A DNA stretch of 64,000 nucleotides, taken from assembly GCF_001570405.1 (NCBI RefSeq), contig NZ_BBYM01000018.1, positions 167,115 through 231,114 of the forward strand, written 5' to 3'. The translations under genes and the position numbers were made by a program. The DNA is from Microtetraspora niveoalba (GTDB lineage Bacteria > Actinomycetota > Actinomycetes > Streptosporangiales > Streptosporangiaceae). The notes under the pieces were generated by a model, which was not told where the DNA came from, searched no databases, and was given only the letters and a program-made list of their open reading frames with translations. The number at the start of each line of letters is the position of its first letter. Positions within the stretch are counted from its first letter, which is position 1. This document shows positions 34,053 to 42,065 of the stretch, in pieces.

Positions 34053-35186
34053 TCACCGGGGGACGCGGACCTCGACGAGGCCGCCGGCGGCGGCGCCGCA
34101 GGAGGCGCGCACGGCCAGGCGGGGCTGCAGCACGACACGGCAGACGGGGGCGGCGGAGCCGAGCTCGATCCTGCGGAGCAGGACCTCGGTCGCCATGCGG
34201 CCGACCTCCGCCTTGGGCGGCGACACCGCGGTGAGCGGCACCTCGGACAGGTCGGCGACCTCGTCGTCGTAGGCGACGACCGCGATGTCGTCGGGGACGG
34301 TCAGGCCGACCCGGCGCAGGTAGGGCAGGAGCGCGGTCGCCTCGCGGTCTCCGAGGCACACCACCGCGCGGACCTTCTCCGTCACGCAGGCGTTGGCGTA
34401 CGCGAGCATGTCGGGCCCGGTCCAGACGGGCTGCCGCGCCACGGCCTCCGGGATCTCCGGCAGCCCCAGGTCGGCGACGGCCTGGCGGTATCCCGCGAAG
34501 ACCTGCTCGGAGGTGGCGGTGCCGATCCGGCCGAGGTAGCCGATCCGGCTGCGGCCGAGCCCGTTGAGGTGCAGGACCGCCGCGTAGCCGCCGCCGTGCA
34601 CGTCGGTGCAGACGTAGGAGGTCGGGTCGGCCGGGCGGGGGGCCTCCGGCCTCCGCTCCACCAGCACGTACGGCACCGGCAGCTCGGCGAGGCGGGCCAG
34701 GTGGGCGGCGGGGTCGGCGGCGAGGTGCAGGTTGGGCACCAGCAGCAGGCCCGCGACTCCGACGTCGACGAGCTGCTGGATCTGCGCGAGCTCGACGCCG
34801 GGATCGTAGTTGGAGCAGGCGAGCACGAGCTGGACTCCGGCGGCGGTGGCCGCCCGCTCGATGCCCTGGACGATCTGGGGGAAGTAGTAGGTGTTCGACG
34901 GGACGAGCGCTCCGATGAGCCGCGGCCTGGCTCCGGTGGTGGCGGAGGAGGTCACGAACGTGCCCGACCCCTGCCGCCGCCGGACGAGTCCCTCCTCGAC
35001 CAGGAGGTCGACCGCGCGCCGGACGGTGTTGACCCCGACCGAGTAGGTCTGCGCCAGCTCGGCCTCGGTCGGCAGCCTGCCGCCGACCGGCCAGCGACCC
35101 TGCACGATCTCCTGCCGCAGGCGGGCGGCCAGGGTGCGGAATCGCCGTCCCCTTGGGAGGGAATTCATTCCATCGGGTGGCTCCAT
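34053..35186 (-). CDS. GntR-HTH / LacI-type sensor transcriptional regulator
   Basis: About 377 residues. The N-terminal GntR winged helix (RTLAARLRQEIVQGRWPVGG, RLPTEAELAQTYSVGVNTVR) is joined to a periplasmic-binding-protein-like sensor (LIGALVPSNTYYFPQIVQGI, YLGRIGTATSEQVFAGYRQA). This is the AraR-like architecture in which a sugar releases the repressor. Start choice: ATG 35186, with only weak support. ATG 35168 is equally possible and lies within an operator-like site. First gene of the nine-gene operon. AATTCATTCC-type sites at 35156-35171, 35223-35238 and 35255-35270 suggest autoregulation. Confidence 0.92.
   Translation of the reverse strand: MEPPDGMNSLPRGRRFRTLAARLRQEIVQGRWPVGGRLPTEAELAQTYSVGVNTVRRAVDLLVEEGLVRRRQGSGTFVTSSATTGARPRLIGALVPSNTYYFPQIVQGIERAATAAGVQLVLACSNYDPGVELAQIQQLVDVGVAGLLLVPNLHLAADPAAHLARLAELPVPYVLVERRPEAPRPADPTSYVCTDVHGGGYAAVLHLNGLGRSRIGYLGRIGTATSEQVFAGYRQAVADLGLPEIPEAVARQPVWTGPDMLAYANACVTEKVRAVVCLGDREATALLPYLRRVGLTVPDDIAVVAYDDEVADLSEVPLTAVSPPKAEVGRMATEVLLRRIELGSAAPVCRVVLQPRLAVRASCGAAAGGLVEVRVPR
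35156..35171. promoter_or_regulatory. Operator-like site overlapping the regulator's start region
   Basis: GAATTCATTCC at 35161-35171, with a G-rich left part. On the coding strand it reads GGAATGAATTC across the possible ATG at 35168. Same core as the other sites of the set. Confidence 0.55.
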
Positions 35187-35222
35187 GACGGGATTCTTCT
35201 GGTCATATGTCGGTAATGTCAA

Positions 35223-35238
35223 CCCTAAATTCACTCCC
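35223..35238. promoter_or_regulatory. Operator-like site CCCTAAATTCACTCCC
   Basis: A diverged copy of the motif, next to TTGACA on the minus strand (just downstream in the direction of transcription), a candidate -35 element of the operon promoter. Closest in form to the site at 37697-37712. Confidence 0.55.
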
Positions 35239-35254
35239 TATTTCGCCGTTAAAA

Positions 35255-35270
35255 GGAATGAATTCACGCC
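35255..35270. promoter_or_regulatory. Operator-like site GGAATGAATTCACGCC
   Basis: A near-palindromic copy about 70-85 bases upstream of the regulator start. It lies between the regulator promoter and the GH18-like gene's terminator. Confidence 0.65.
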
Positions 35271-35284
35271 ATTTCGGGGGCACG

Positions 35285-35314
35285 AAGGGCCGCCTCCGGC
35301 GGGAGGCGGCCCTT
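35285..35314 (-). terminator. Strong hairpin downstream of the GH18-like gene
   Basis: AAGGGCCGCCTCC (35285-35297) and GGAGGCGGCCCTT (35302-35314) give a perfect 13-bp stem with a 4-base GGCG loop. It separates the glycosidase gene from the regulator operon, both on the minus strand. Confidence 0.8.
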
Positions 35315-35340
35315 CCGCGCGCGGCGCGCCGGGCCCTTCG

Positions 35341-35399
35341 CGGGCAGGCGTCATCGACGGGCGGAGGCGGCCGGTGACGGGTCACCGGCGGCCTGCCCG
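35341..35399 (-). repeat. Nested inverted repeats after the GH18-like gene
   Basis: CGGGCAGGC (35341-35349) pairs with GCCTGCCCG (35391-35399), and within it GCCGGTGAC pairs with GTCACCGGC. It lies ~80 bases after the glycosidase stop and probably contributes to termination. Confidence 0.6.
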
Positions 35400-35476
35400 G
35401 ATCCGGGTGTGATCGCGATCGCCCGGCGGCGGCGCCCCGCGAGGGGGTCGCCGCCGCACTCATGCCGCTCCGGGCG

Positions 35477-37678
35477 TCACCAGCGGGCGGTGACGTCCCG
35501 GTCTCTGTCGTACGCGGCGGCCCAGTAGTGGCCGGGAGCGGTCAGGCGGTGGCCGGCGAACCCGACCTCGCCCGTCGGCTGCTTCAGCGCCTCCGAGGTC
35601 ACGGTGGCCCAGCCGTCCGCGTTCGCCGTCACCGTCACGTAGCGGCCGGCCGAGAAGGTGAACCGGCCGCGCACGGTCGCGGCCACCGGCTCCCCGCTCT
35701 CCTTGTCCACGACGCGCAGCCGCGCCCGCGCGACGCCGCCCTCCACCGTGACGGCCATCGACTCCACCACCATCGGACGCAGGTCCGTGGTCCCGGTGGT
35801 CACCGTGACCGGGTCGGACGCGGGACCGCGGTGCCCGGCCACGTCCACCGGCACGATCCGGTACGTGTACGCGGTGCCGGGCAGCAGCCCGGCGTCGGTG
35901 TGGGTCAGGCCGCGCGCCCGGCCCGCGAGGGTGTCCGGCCCGGGGGTGAACGCCGGATCCGTCGATCGGTGCACCTCGTAGAAGCCGACCTCGGTGTCGT
36001 CGTGCGCCCTGCCGTAGGTCAGATCGACGGTGGCGTGGTCGAACGCGACCGCCTTCGGCGGCGAGCCGACCCCGGTGGGCGGCCCCGAGTCGGCGGGCGG
36101 CTCGGGCGACTTTCCGGACGGACCCCAGATCGTGGGCAGTTCCCGGTAGGAGTCGTAGTGGTGCAGCGCCACCCCGGCGAAGGCCGGGCTGCCGGAGAAG
36201 GCCTGGTAGACCTTCGCCAGCTCGGCCTCCATCGTGTCCCTGCCCTCCTCGCGGAAGGTGATGCTGGACGGGTCGCCGCTGGTGGCGATGTCGAGCGTCT
36301 CCACCCCGACCACCACGGACATCGGCTTGCCGATGCGCTCGGCGTAGGCGATCTCACCGGCCGCCTGCGCGATGATGCCGGCGCCGCCGTCCGCCTGGTC
36401 GCGATAGTCCATGATCGCGACGTAGTCCGCCATGTCCTGGATGTGCTCGGCCATCGTGCGGGTGGTCCCGCCGTAGGCGACGTCCGTGCAGCAGGCGGAG
36501 GTGTCCAGCCAGCGCGGCACGGCGGGGCCGAACAGCAGCGGCTGTCCGGACGCGTCCCTGCGGGCGATCATCGCCCGCAGGGTGTCCAGCCACTGGACCT
36601 GCACGTCCGGCTTGGCACTGTTGAACCACGGCAGGATGTACGGCTCGATGTCGACGTTGATCCCGTCGAAGCGCTCGTCCGGCGCCGACGAGAAGTTGTA
36701 GTCGAGGACCCGTTCCATCTCCCCGACGGCGCGGTCGCGATAGCCGGCGAGCGCCCCCAGGTAGGGCGGGCGCGTCCCGCCGGCCACCGTGGCGTGCACC
36801 TTCATGCCCCGGCGGTGCGCCCAGGCCACGAGGTCGCGCAGCTCCGGGCGCGCGTCCTCGATCATGTCGCGCCCCGCGTACGTGTCCACGCCCAGGTACA
36901 TCGTCGAGCCGGGCGCGAGGACGGTCTCCAGCAGGCGGCGGGAGCCGGGGTTGAGCACCAGGTTGTAGGAGGCCTTCTCCCAGATCCACATCGCCCGGTC
37001 CTGCCGGTGCGGCACCGGGCGCTCCTTCTTCGCGGAGCCGAGCGCCACGTACGTGCTGGCCGACAGGGAGACGTGGCCGCGCGCGTCGACCGCCTCGGCC
37101 TCCAGGCTCGCCATCACGTCGCCGTACTTCGCCGGGTTCACCAGCGCGACGTACCGCCCCTTCGCGCCGGAGGCGCGCAGCCACGAGCCGCCGTTGACCC
37201 TGATCCGCACCGAGCGGACGTCCGATCCGGCGACGTTCACCCGTACGAGCGTCGGCCGGGTGAGCCGCGCTCCGTCGGCGGGCTCGGCGATCGACACCTT
37301 CGGCGCCCTGGCCCGCGGGTTGTCGACCTTGAGCCGCAGCGGCTCCGACCAGGTGCCGTACCGCGTCTCCGCCACCGTGGCCTTGGCGTAGACCTCGATC
37401 TCGCCGTCGATGTCGCTCGTGTCCAGGTCGTAGGTCCACGTCCCGGTGTCGTCGGCGTCCGGGTCGCTCACCCTGGCGCGCTCGATCCGCTCGCCGTTCA
37501 CCACCACGTTCACGTCGTACGCGCCGGTGAAGCGCCCGGCGAGCCGTACGACGCCGGGGGCGGTCTCGGAGGAGTCGATCACCACCGACGGGGGATCCGC
37601 CGCGGCGGCCGGAACCGTCGGCATGACCGCCAGGGCGAGCACGAGCGCCCCGGCGGTCCTCAGAAGGCCAGCAGGCAC
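35477..37678 (-). CDS. Secreted GH18-like glycosidase with Ig-like and fibronectin-III modules
   Basis: 733 residues from GTG 37678 (GGAGG ten bases upstream). Signal peptide ending near AAAADP. Residues ~30-215 form two beta-sandwich modules. Residues ~225-510 are a TIM-barrel with FDGINVDIEPY (337-347), which resembles the GH18 DGxDxDxE catalytic strand with the terminal acid near Glu345. VHATVAGGTRPPYLG and YVAIMDYRDQADG are further barrel strands. Residues ~525-615 look like a fibronectin type III domain (VGFYEVHRSTDPAF, YTYRIVPVDVAGH). It likely cleaves an extracellular chitin- or GlcNAc-containing polymer. The GH18 assignment is by motif only. Two operator-like sites lie upstream. Confidence 0.82.
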   Translation of the reverse strand: MPAGLLRTAGALVLALAVMPTVPAAAADPPSVVIDSSETAPGVVRLAGRFTGAYDVNVVVNGERIERARVSDPDADDTGTWTYDLDTSDIDGEIEVYAKATVAETRYGTWSEPLRLKVDNPRARAPKVSIAEPADGARLTRPTLVRVNVAGSDVRSVRIRVNGGSWLRASGAKGRYVALVNPAKYGDVMASLEAEAVDARGHVSLSASTYVALGSAKKERPVPHRQDRAMWIWEKASYNLVLNPGSRRLLETVLAPGSTMYLGVDTYAGRDMIEDARPELRDLVAWAHRRGMKVHATVAGGTRPPYLGALAGYRDRAVGEMERVLDYNFSSAPDERFDGINVDIEPYILPWFNSAKPDVQVQWLDTLRAMIARRDASGQPLLFGPAVPRWLDTSACCTDVAYGGTTRTMAEHIQDMADYVAIMDYRDQADGGAGIIAQAAGEIAYAERIGKPMSVVVGVETLDIATSGDPSSITFREEGRDTMEAELAKVYQAFSGSPAFAGVALHHYDSYRELPTIWGPSGKSPEPPADSGPPTGVGSPPKAVAFDHATVDLTYGRAHDDTEVGFYEVHRSTDPAFTPGPDTLAGRARGLTHTDAGLLPGTAYTYRIVPVDVAGHRGPASDPVTVTTGTTDLRPMVVESMAVTVEGGVARARLRVVDKESGEPVAATVRGRFTFSAGRYVTVTANADGWATVTSEALKQPTGEVGFAGHRLTAPGHYWAAAYDRDRDVTARW

Positions 37679-37696
37679 AGGAATGCCACCTCCACA

Positions 37697-37712
37697 GGAA
37701 TGAATTTAGGCC
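37697..37712. promoter_or_regulatory. Operator-like site GGAATGAATTTAGGCC upstream of the GH18-like gene
   Basis: It lies ~20 bases from the GTG start, beside the ribosome-binding site. It carries the shared GGAATGAATT core. Minus-strand CATAAT nearby could be a -10 element, so the site would cover the transcription start region. Confidence 0.65.
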
Positions 37713-37785
37713 GGATTATGAAATATCCGTACAGATGAATCCGTGAGTTGGCGAAACCATAGCCCTCATACAAGGGGATAAAAAT

Positions 37786-37798
37786 GGAATGAATTGCC
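37786..37798. promoter_or_regulatory. Distal operator-like site GGAATGAATTGCC
   Basis: A second copy of the GGAATGAATT core, about 110 bases upstream of the GH18-like start and 90 bases from the proximal copy. Paired sites suggest looping or cooperative repression. Confidence 0.6.
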
Positions 37799-37896
37799 AC
37801 CCCGTCCTGCCTGCGCCTGCGCCCCCGCGACCGGACGGAACGGGACGGGGCGGCACGGCCTGCCCCGCCGCGCCGCCCCGTTCAACCCGGCGCCGA

Positions 37897-38988
37897 TCAC
37901 CCGGCGCCTGCGGCGTCTCCGGTGTCTCCCGTGCCGCCCGCGAGTCCGGGCTCATCGGGCTCTCCGGGCTCTCGGCGCTCTCCGGGATCTCGGCGCTCTC
38001 CGGGATCTCGGCGCTCTCCGGGATCTCGGCGCTCTCCGGCGGAGGGCGGCGTAGGCCGGCAGCTCTGCTCGCAACCGCCGAACCGGGCCGTGTCGATGGG
38101 GGTGAACGGTGTCGGCGGCACGCCCTTCAGCGCGCCCAGCATCGTGTCCTTCCAGATCGGGCCCGGGATCGTGGCGCCGAGGACCGCGCCGTAGTATCGG
38201 CCGCCGACGGTGACGCCGCGGACGGTGTGGGTCGGGTCGCCGACGTTCTCGCCCTTGCAGTTCTTGAACGCCGCGTAGTCGGGGGCGCGGTAACCGGCGC
38301 CGGCGGTGAAGCCGTCGTCCAGCCTCATGCCCTGGCGCAGCGCGGTGACGAGGGTGAAGGTCTTGAAGGTCGAGCCGGCCTGGAAGCCGGCCCCGCCCCC
38401 GTGCGCGACGTCCGCGACGACGTTGTAGGAGATCTCGCGCTTCGCCTCGTTCCGGCCGAAGCTCCGGCTGGCCGCCATCGCCCTGATCGCTCCGGTGCCG
38501 GGCTGGACGAGGGCTTCGGCCGCGACCGGGTCGTCGGACGCGTGGACCCACTTCCTGACCGCCCGGTCCGCCGCCGCCTGCATGCGGGGTCGATCGTGGT
38601 CCTGATCGTCAGGCCGCCGCGGTTGAGCAGCTCGCGACGCGCCTCGGGCGTCGCGCCGAAGTCGGTACTGTTCAGGATCTCGTTCCGGATATACAGGCAG
38701 AAGTACGGATAGACGCTTGTCTCGCAGCCGCCCGGCAGCGGCGTGCCCTTGTATCCGAGCTTGGCGGCCTTCGCCTTCGCCGCCTCGGCCCGGGTGATCC
38801 GGCCCAGCTCGGCCATCCGGTCCAGCACCACGTCGCGCCGCTTCAGCAGCCGCTCGCGCTGCTTGGCGCCCAGGTTGGGGTCGGTCGCGTTGGGATCCTG
38901 CACGGCTCCGGCCAGCGTCGCGGCCTGCGGCAGGGTGAGCTTGGACGCCGGGACGCCGAAGAACCGCCTGGCCGCCGCTATCGATATC
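37897..38988 (-). pseudogene. Class-A penicillin-binding protein (transglycosylase/transpeptidase), truncated, frameshifted and internally deleted
   Basis: The minus strand starts in mid-protein at AAARRFFGVPASKLTLPQAA, just after an in-frame stop. It continues through VQDPNATDPN, then LLKRRDVVLDRMAELGRITR and GLTIRTTIDP. A frameshift near 38585 moves into RMQAAADRAVRKWVHASDDP and the transpeptidase SxxK motif in FQAGSTFKTFTLVTAL. After NVGDPTHT the sequence jumps straight to RGVTVGGRYYGAVLGATIPG and GPIWKDTMLGALKGVP. The ~150-residue segment with the SxN and KTG motifs is gone. A (GERRDP)n tail closes it. N-terminal membrane anchor absent. Non-functional relic of a PonA-like enzyme. Confidence 0.85.
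37970..38041. repeat. 18-bp tandem repeat (about four copies)
   Basis: TCTCGGCGCTCTCCGGGA is repeated head-to-tail about four times with hardly any mismatch. On the minus strand it encodes a GERRDP hexapeptide repeat in the tail of the broken penicillin-binding protein. Confidence 0.85.
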
Positions 38989-39104
38989 TATTTCGGCATA
39001 CTCCCTGTTCAGGCGAGCCACGCTCCGTTGAACTCCCCCTCATCAGCCGGGCGCTTCGCCCACCCGTCCGGGCCGCCCCGGGTACGACCGTTCGCGGGAG
39101 CGGG

Positions 39105-39803
39105 TCAGAGCACGGTCAGGCCGCGGGCCCCGAGGATCGCGGCGGCCTGGGCGGAGCTGATGACGGCGCCGGTGAGCGCGCGCAGCCGGCCGTCGTCGAG
39201 CTCGCCCAGATCGGCGCCGCGCAGGTCGGCCCGGGTGAACGTCGTGTCGACGAGCCGCGCCCGGGTGAGGCGGCAGTCCTGGAACACGGCTTCCGTGAAG
39301 TCGCAGGCGGCCAGGTTGGCCTCGTCCAGCCGGACGCCGTCGAGCTCCTGCTTGCGGAACGAGCACCCGGACAGGTCGGCCAGGGTGAGGTTGGAGCGGG
39401 AGACGCGGAAGGACGTCCCCCGGGCCCCGTTCAGCGCGGCGCCGATCATCCGGCATCCGGTGAAGCTCACGTCGGTCAGCAACGCGCCGCCGAACCGGGC
39501 GCCCGACAGATCGACGCCGCTGAACGCCGCGTCCGTCAGCTCCGCGCGGACGAAGGCGGTCCTGGCGCCCCCGCCGCCGGTGAAGCGGGCGCCTTCGAGG
39601 TCCGCGCCCCGGAAGTCGGTCTGTTCGAGGACGCAGCGTTCGAAGACGTGACCTACCAGGTCGGCCTCGCTCAGATCGGCCCGCGACAGGTCGCAGTCCC
39701 TGAAGACGTACGGCTCCGCGGCCAGCACGTCGGTGAGCGCCGTCTCGGAGAGGTCGAGGCCCTCGACGACCCGCTGCGTGGCGAGCAGTTCGGTCACGTC
39801 CAC
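39105..39803 (-). CDS. Pentapeptide-repeat protein
   Basis: 232 residues from GTG 39803. Successive A(D/N)LxX repeats run almost throughout: DLSRADLSEADLVGHVFERC, TDFRGADLEGARFTG, GVDLSGARFGGALLTDVSF, LTLADLSGCSF, ADLRGADLGEL. These fold into a right-handed quadrilateral beta-helix. Some members (Qnr, MfpA) mimic DNA and protect gyrase from quinolones, but most have no known role and nothing here singles out gyrase. No signal peptide. Stands alone between the broken penicillin-binding protein and a TetR gene. Confidence 0.92.
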   Translation of the reverse strand: MDVTELLATQRVVEGLDLSETALTDVLAAEPYVFRDCDLSRADLSEADLVGHVFERCVLEQTDFRGADLEGARFTGGGGARTAFVRAELTDAAFSGVDLSGARFGGALLTDVSFTGCRMIGAALNGARGTSFRVSRSNLTLADLSGCSFRKQELDGVRLDEANLAACDFTEAVFQDCRLTRARLVDTTFTRADLRGADLGELDDGRLRALTGAVISSAQAAAILGARGLTVL

Positions 39804-39945
39804 GCCGGACCCCCGATCCGGCGTCCCGCGGCGGTCCGCTGCGACGTGCCGCGTGACGGTTCGCGCCCGCGGTCGCCGGGGTGCGCGTCGCGACGAGATC
39901 TCATGCCTTTCACTCCCAACCTGTCGACGAACGGAACGGACGGGG

Positions 39946-40512
39946 CTACGCGGCGAAGGCCCGCACCAGGGTCTCGCCGAGAAGGCGGCCCGCCTCCTCC
40001 GGGCTTCTGCGTCCGGCGACGACCTCCTCGTTCGCGCCGAGAGCCAGCGCGCGGATCATCGCGTACGCCCAGTCCGGCGGCAGGCCGGGCCGGATCCGGC
40101 CGTGCTCGTGCGCGGCCGTGAGCCAGGCGAGCAGCGGCTCGTCCGGCGCGGGGTCCTTCAGGGGGTCCTCGACGACGAGGCCGCGGTGCGCGTCGAGGAA
40201 GCGGTAGCGCTCGCCGACCGCGACGATCCCGGGCCCGAGCCGGCGGAGGACCGCGGCGACCGTGCCGCCCTCGGCGACGGCCGAGGAGACGATCGCCCGC
40301 TGTTCCTCGACGACCACCGCGAAGAGCGCGCGCACGAGGTCCTCGCGCGCGGGGAAGTGCCGGTACACGGTGGTCCGGCCGACACCGGACGCGTCGGCGA
40401 TCTCCTGGATGCTCGCGTCGGGCCGTCGGCTGAGCACGCGCATCGCCGTCGCCAGCACGGCGTCCCGGTTCCGCCTGGCGTCGGAACGAAGGGGCTGGTT
40501 CGTGTCGGTCAT
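39946..40512 (-). CDS. TetR-family transcriptional regulator
   Basis: 188 residues. HTH DASIQEIADASGVGRTTVYR then HFPAREDLVRALF at residues ~32-64. The C-terminal ligand domain is all-helical. The ATG is preceded by GGAGG at good spacing. A GTACCAATTGGTAC palindrome lies ~120 bases upstream, a likely autoregulatory site. The MFS exporter gene 220 bases upstream in the same direction is the plausible partner. Confidence 0.92.
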   Translation of the reverse strand: MTDTNQPLRSDARRNRDAVLATAMRVLSRRPDASIQEIADASGVGRTTVYRHFPAREDLVRALFAVVVEEQRAIVSSAVAEGGTVAAVLRRLGPGIVAVGERYRFLDAHRGLVVEDPLKDPAPDEPLLAWLTAAHEHGRIRPGLPPDWAYAMIRALALGANEEVVAGRRSPEEAGRLLGETLVRAFAA

Positions 40513-40629
40513 CGGAAACCTCCGAGGAAACCTCCGCCTTCAGGTGGAGGAGGAATCGCACTCCCTGCGGAGCAGGGCAAAGGTAGGCGATTCGCCGCAA
40601 GGCGAACCGGGAAGAAGCGGAACAGCCGA

Positions 40630-40643
40630 GTACCAATTGGTAC
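40630..40643. promoter_or_regulatory. Candidate TetR operator GTACCAATTGGTAC
   Basis: A perfect 14-bp palindrome, followed ten bases later by another GTACCA half-site, in the upstream region of the TetR gene. Typical position and form for a TetR-family operator. Confidence 0.65.
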
Positions 40644-40730
40644 GCGACTGTACCACTTATCGCGTCGCTCTCGCAGCGGCCTCCCCGTCGCCGGCCGGCG
40701 CGTCGTGACGCCTCTGCGGGCCGCCGCCGG

Positions 40731-41972
40731 TCACGGGACGGCCCCCGCGTCGCGCCGGGTGACCGCCCACAGGACGAGCGCGACCGAGCTGATCGCGGCG
40801 CCGAGGACGCACACGGCTCCCCAGCCGCGGGCGGCGTACAGGGCGGTGGAGGCGACGGCCCCGGCGGCGCTGCCGATCGAGTAGAAGACCATGTAGCCGC
40901 CGATGAGCCGGCCGCCCGCGTCGGGCCGGAGCGCGTAGATCATGCTCTGGCTGGTGACGTGCACCGCCTGCACGGCGAGATCGAGGACGAGCGCGCCGGC
41001 GACCAGCGCCCAGAGCGACCGGGGGACGAACGCGAGAGGCAGCCACGACGCGGCGAGCAGTGCCAGCGCGACGCCGGTGGTGCGCCCGCCGAGGCCGCGG
41101 TCGTGCAGGCGCCCGGCCGGGGCGGCGGCGAGGGCGCCGGCCGCGCCGACGAGCCCGAAGGCGCCGATGGCGGTGTGCGAGAGCGACAGCGGGGGCGCGC
41201 TCAGCGGCAGCGCGACGCTGCTCCACAGGGTGCTGAACGCGGCGAAGACGAGCAGGGCGAGCACGGCGCGGACCCGGAACACGGGCTCCCGGGCGAACAG
41301 GGCGAGCGTCGAGCGCAGCAGCCGGCCGTAGGTCATGCGAGCGGCGGGCGCGGCCTGGCTCGGCAGGGCGCGGCGCAGGGCCAGGCCGATCACGAGCGTG
41401 ACGGCCGCGGACGCGAGGTAGACCGACCGCCATCCGGCGAGGTCGGCCAAGGTGCCGGAGACCGTGCGGGCGAGCAGGATGCCGACGACCACGCCACCGG
41501 TCACCTGCCCGACGACCCGCCCGCGACGTTCCGCCGGGGCCAGGGAGGCGGCGAAGGCCACCAGGGTCTGGGTCACGACGGCGAGGAACCCCACCGCGGC
41601 CGCGGCGGCGAGCAGGACGGGCGCCGCCGCGGCGGTGCCGACGGCGACCAGCGCGGCCGCGAGCAGGAGCGACTGCGTCACCACGAGCCGCCGCCGGTCG
41701 ACCAGGTCGCCGAGCGGGACGAGGAGGAACAGCCCGAGCCCGTAGCCGATCTGCGTGAGGGTGACGACCGCGCCGACCGCCCCCTCCCCGATCGCGAAGG
41801 TACGGCCCAGCGTGACCAGGAGGGGGTGGGCGAAGTAGACGTTCGCGACCGCCGTCCCGCAGGCGGCGGCGAACAGCAGTGTGGTGCGGCGCGACGGCGT
41901 GGACTCGGGCGGCCCACTCCCCGGGGCCTCCGTCGCGGCCGCCCTTTCCGTCGTCTCGGCCGGGCACGTCAC
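40731..41972 (-). CDS. MFS transporter (drug/metabolite exporter)
   Basis: 413 residues from GTG 41972, with GGAGGA five bases upstream. Twelve predicted helices. Early motif LLVPLGDLVDRRRLVVTQSL is the MFS motif A (G-D-xxxRRR). FAAACGTAVANVYFAHPLLV is typical of the YnfM/arabinose-efflux-like group. Divergent from an HxlR-family gene with a large inverted repeat between them, so likely controlled by that regulator. The downstream TetR gene may share regulation. Confidence 0.92.
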   Translation of the reverse strand: MTCPAETTERAAATEAPGSGPPESTPSRRTTLLFAAACGTAVANVYFAHPLLVTLGRTFAIGEGAVGAVVTLTQIGYGLGLFLLVPLGDLVDRRRLVVTQSLLLAAALVAVGTAAAAPVLLAAAAAVGFLAVVTQTLVAFAASLAPAERRGRVVGQVTGGVVVGILLARTVSGTLADLAGWRSVYLASAAVTLVIGLALRRALPSQAAPAARMTYGRLLRSTLALFAREPVFRVRAVLALLVFAAFSTLWSSVALPLSAPPLSLSHTAIGAFGLVGAAGALAAAPAGRLHDRGLGGRTTGVALALLAASWLPLAFVPRSLWALVAGALVLDLAVQAVHVTSQSMIYALRPDAGGRLIGGYMVFYSIGSAAGAVASTALYAARGWGAVCVLGAAISSVALVLWAVTRRDAGAVP

Positions 41973-41987
41973 GTACGTCCTCCAAAT

Positions 41988-42043
41988 GGTTGCAACTTGC
42001 TACTTCCTTGGACCATAGGGCGTATTGGTAGCATGTTGCAACC
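41988..42043. promoter_or_regulatory. Large inverted repeat in the MFS/HxlR divergent promoter
   Basis: GGTTGCAACTTGCTAC (41988-42003) and GTAGCATGTTGCAACC (42028-42043) are reverse complements except for one position. Each arm also contains the palindrome GTTGCAAC. Situated midway between the two divergent starts. The likely binding site of the HxlR-type protein. Confidence 0.75.
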
Positions 42044-42065
42044 GGCCTGTGTGAGGGAGGACGCG

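Noticed and set aside
35462..37738. 758-codon plus-strand frame opposite the GH18-like gene
   Set aside because: Repetitive Arg/Val/Gly-rich translation with no signal peptide or domain. The minus strand encodes a secreted enzyme with clear modules.
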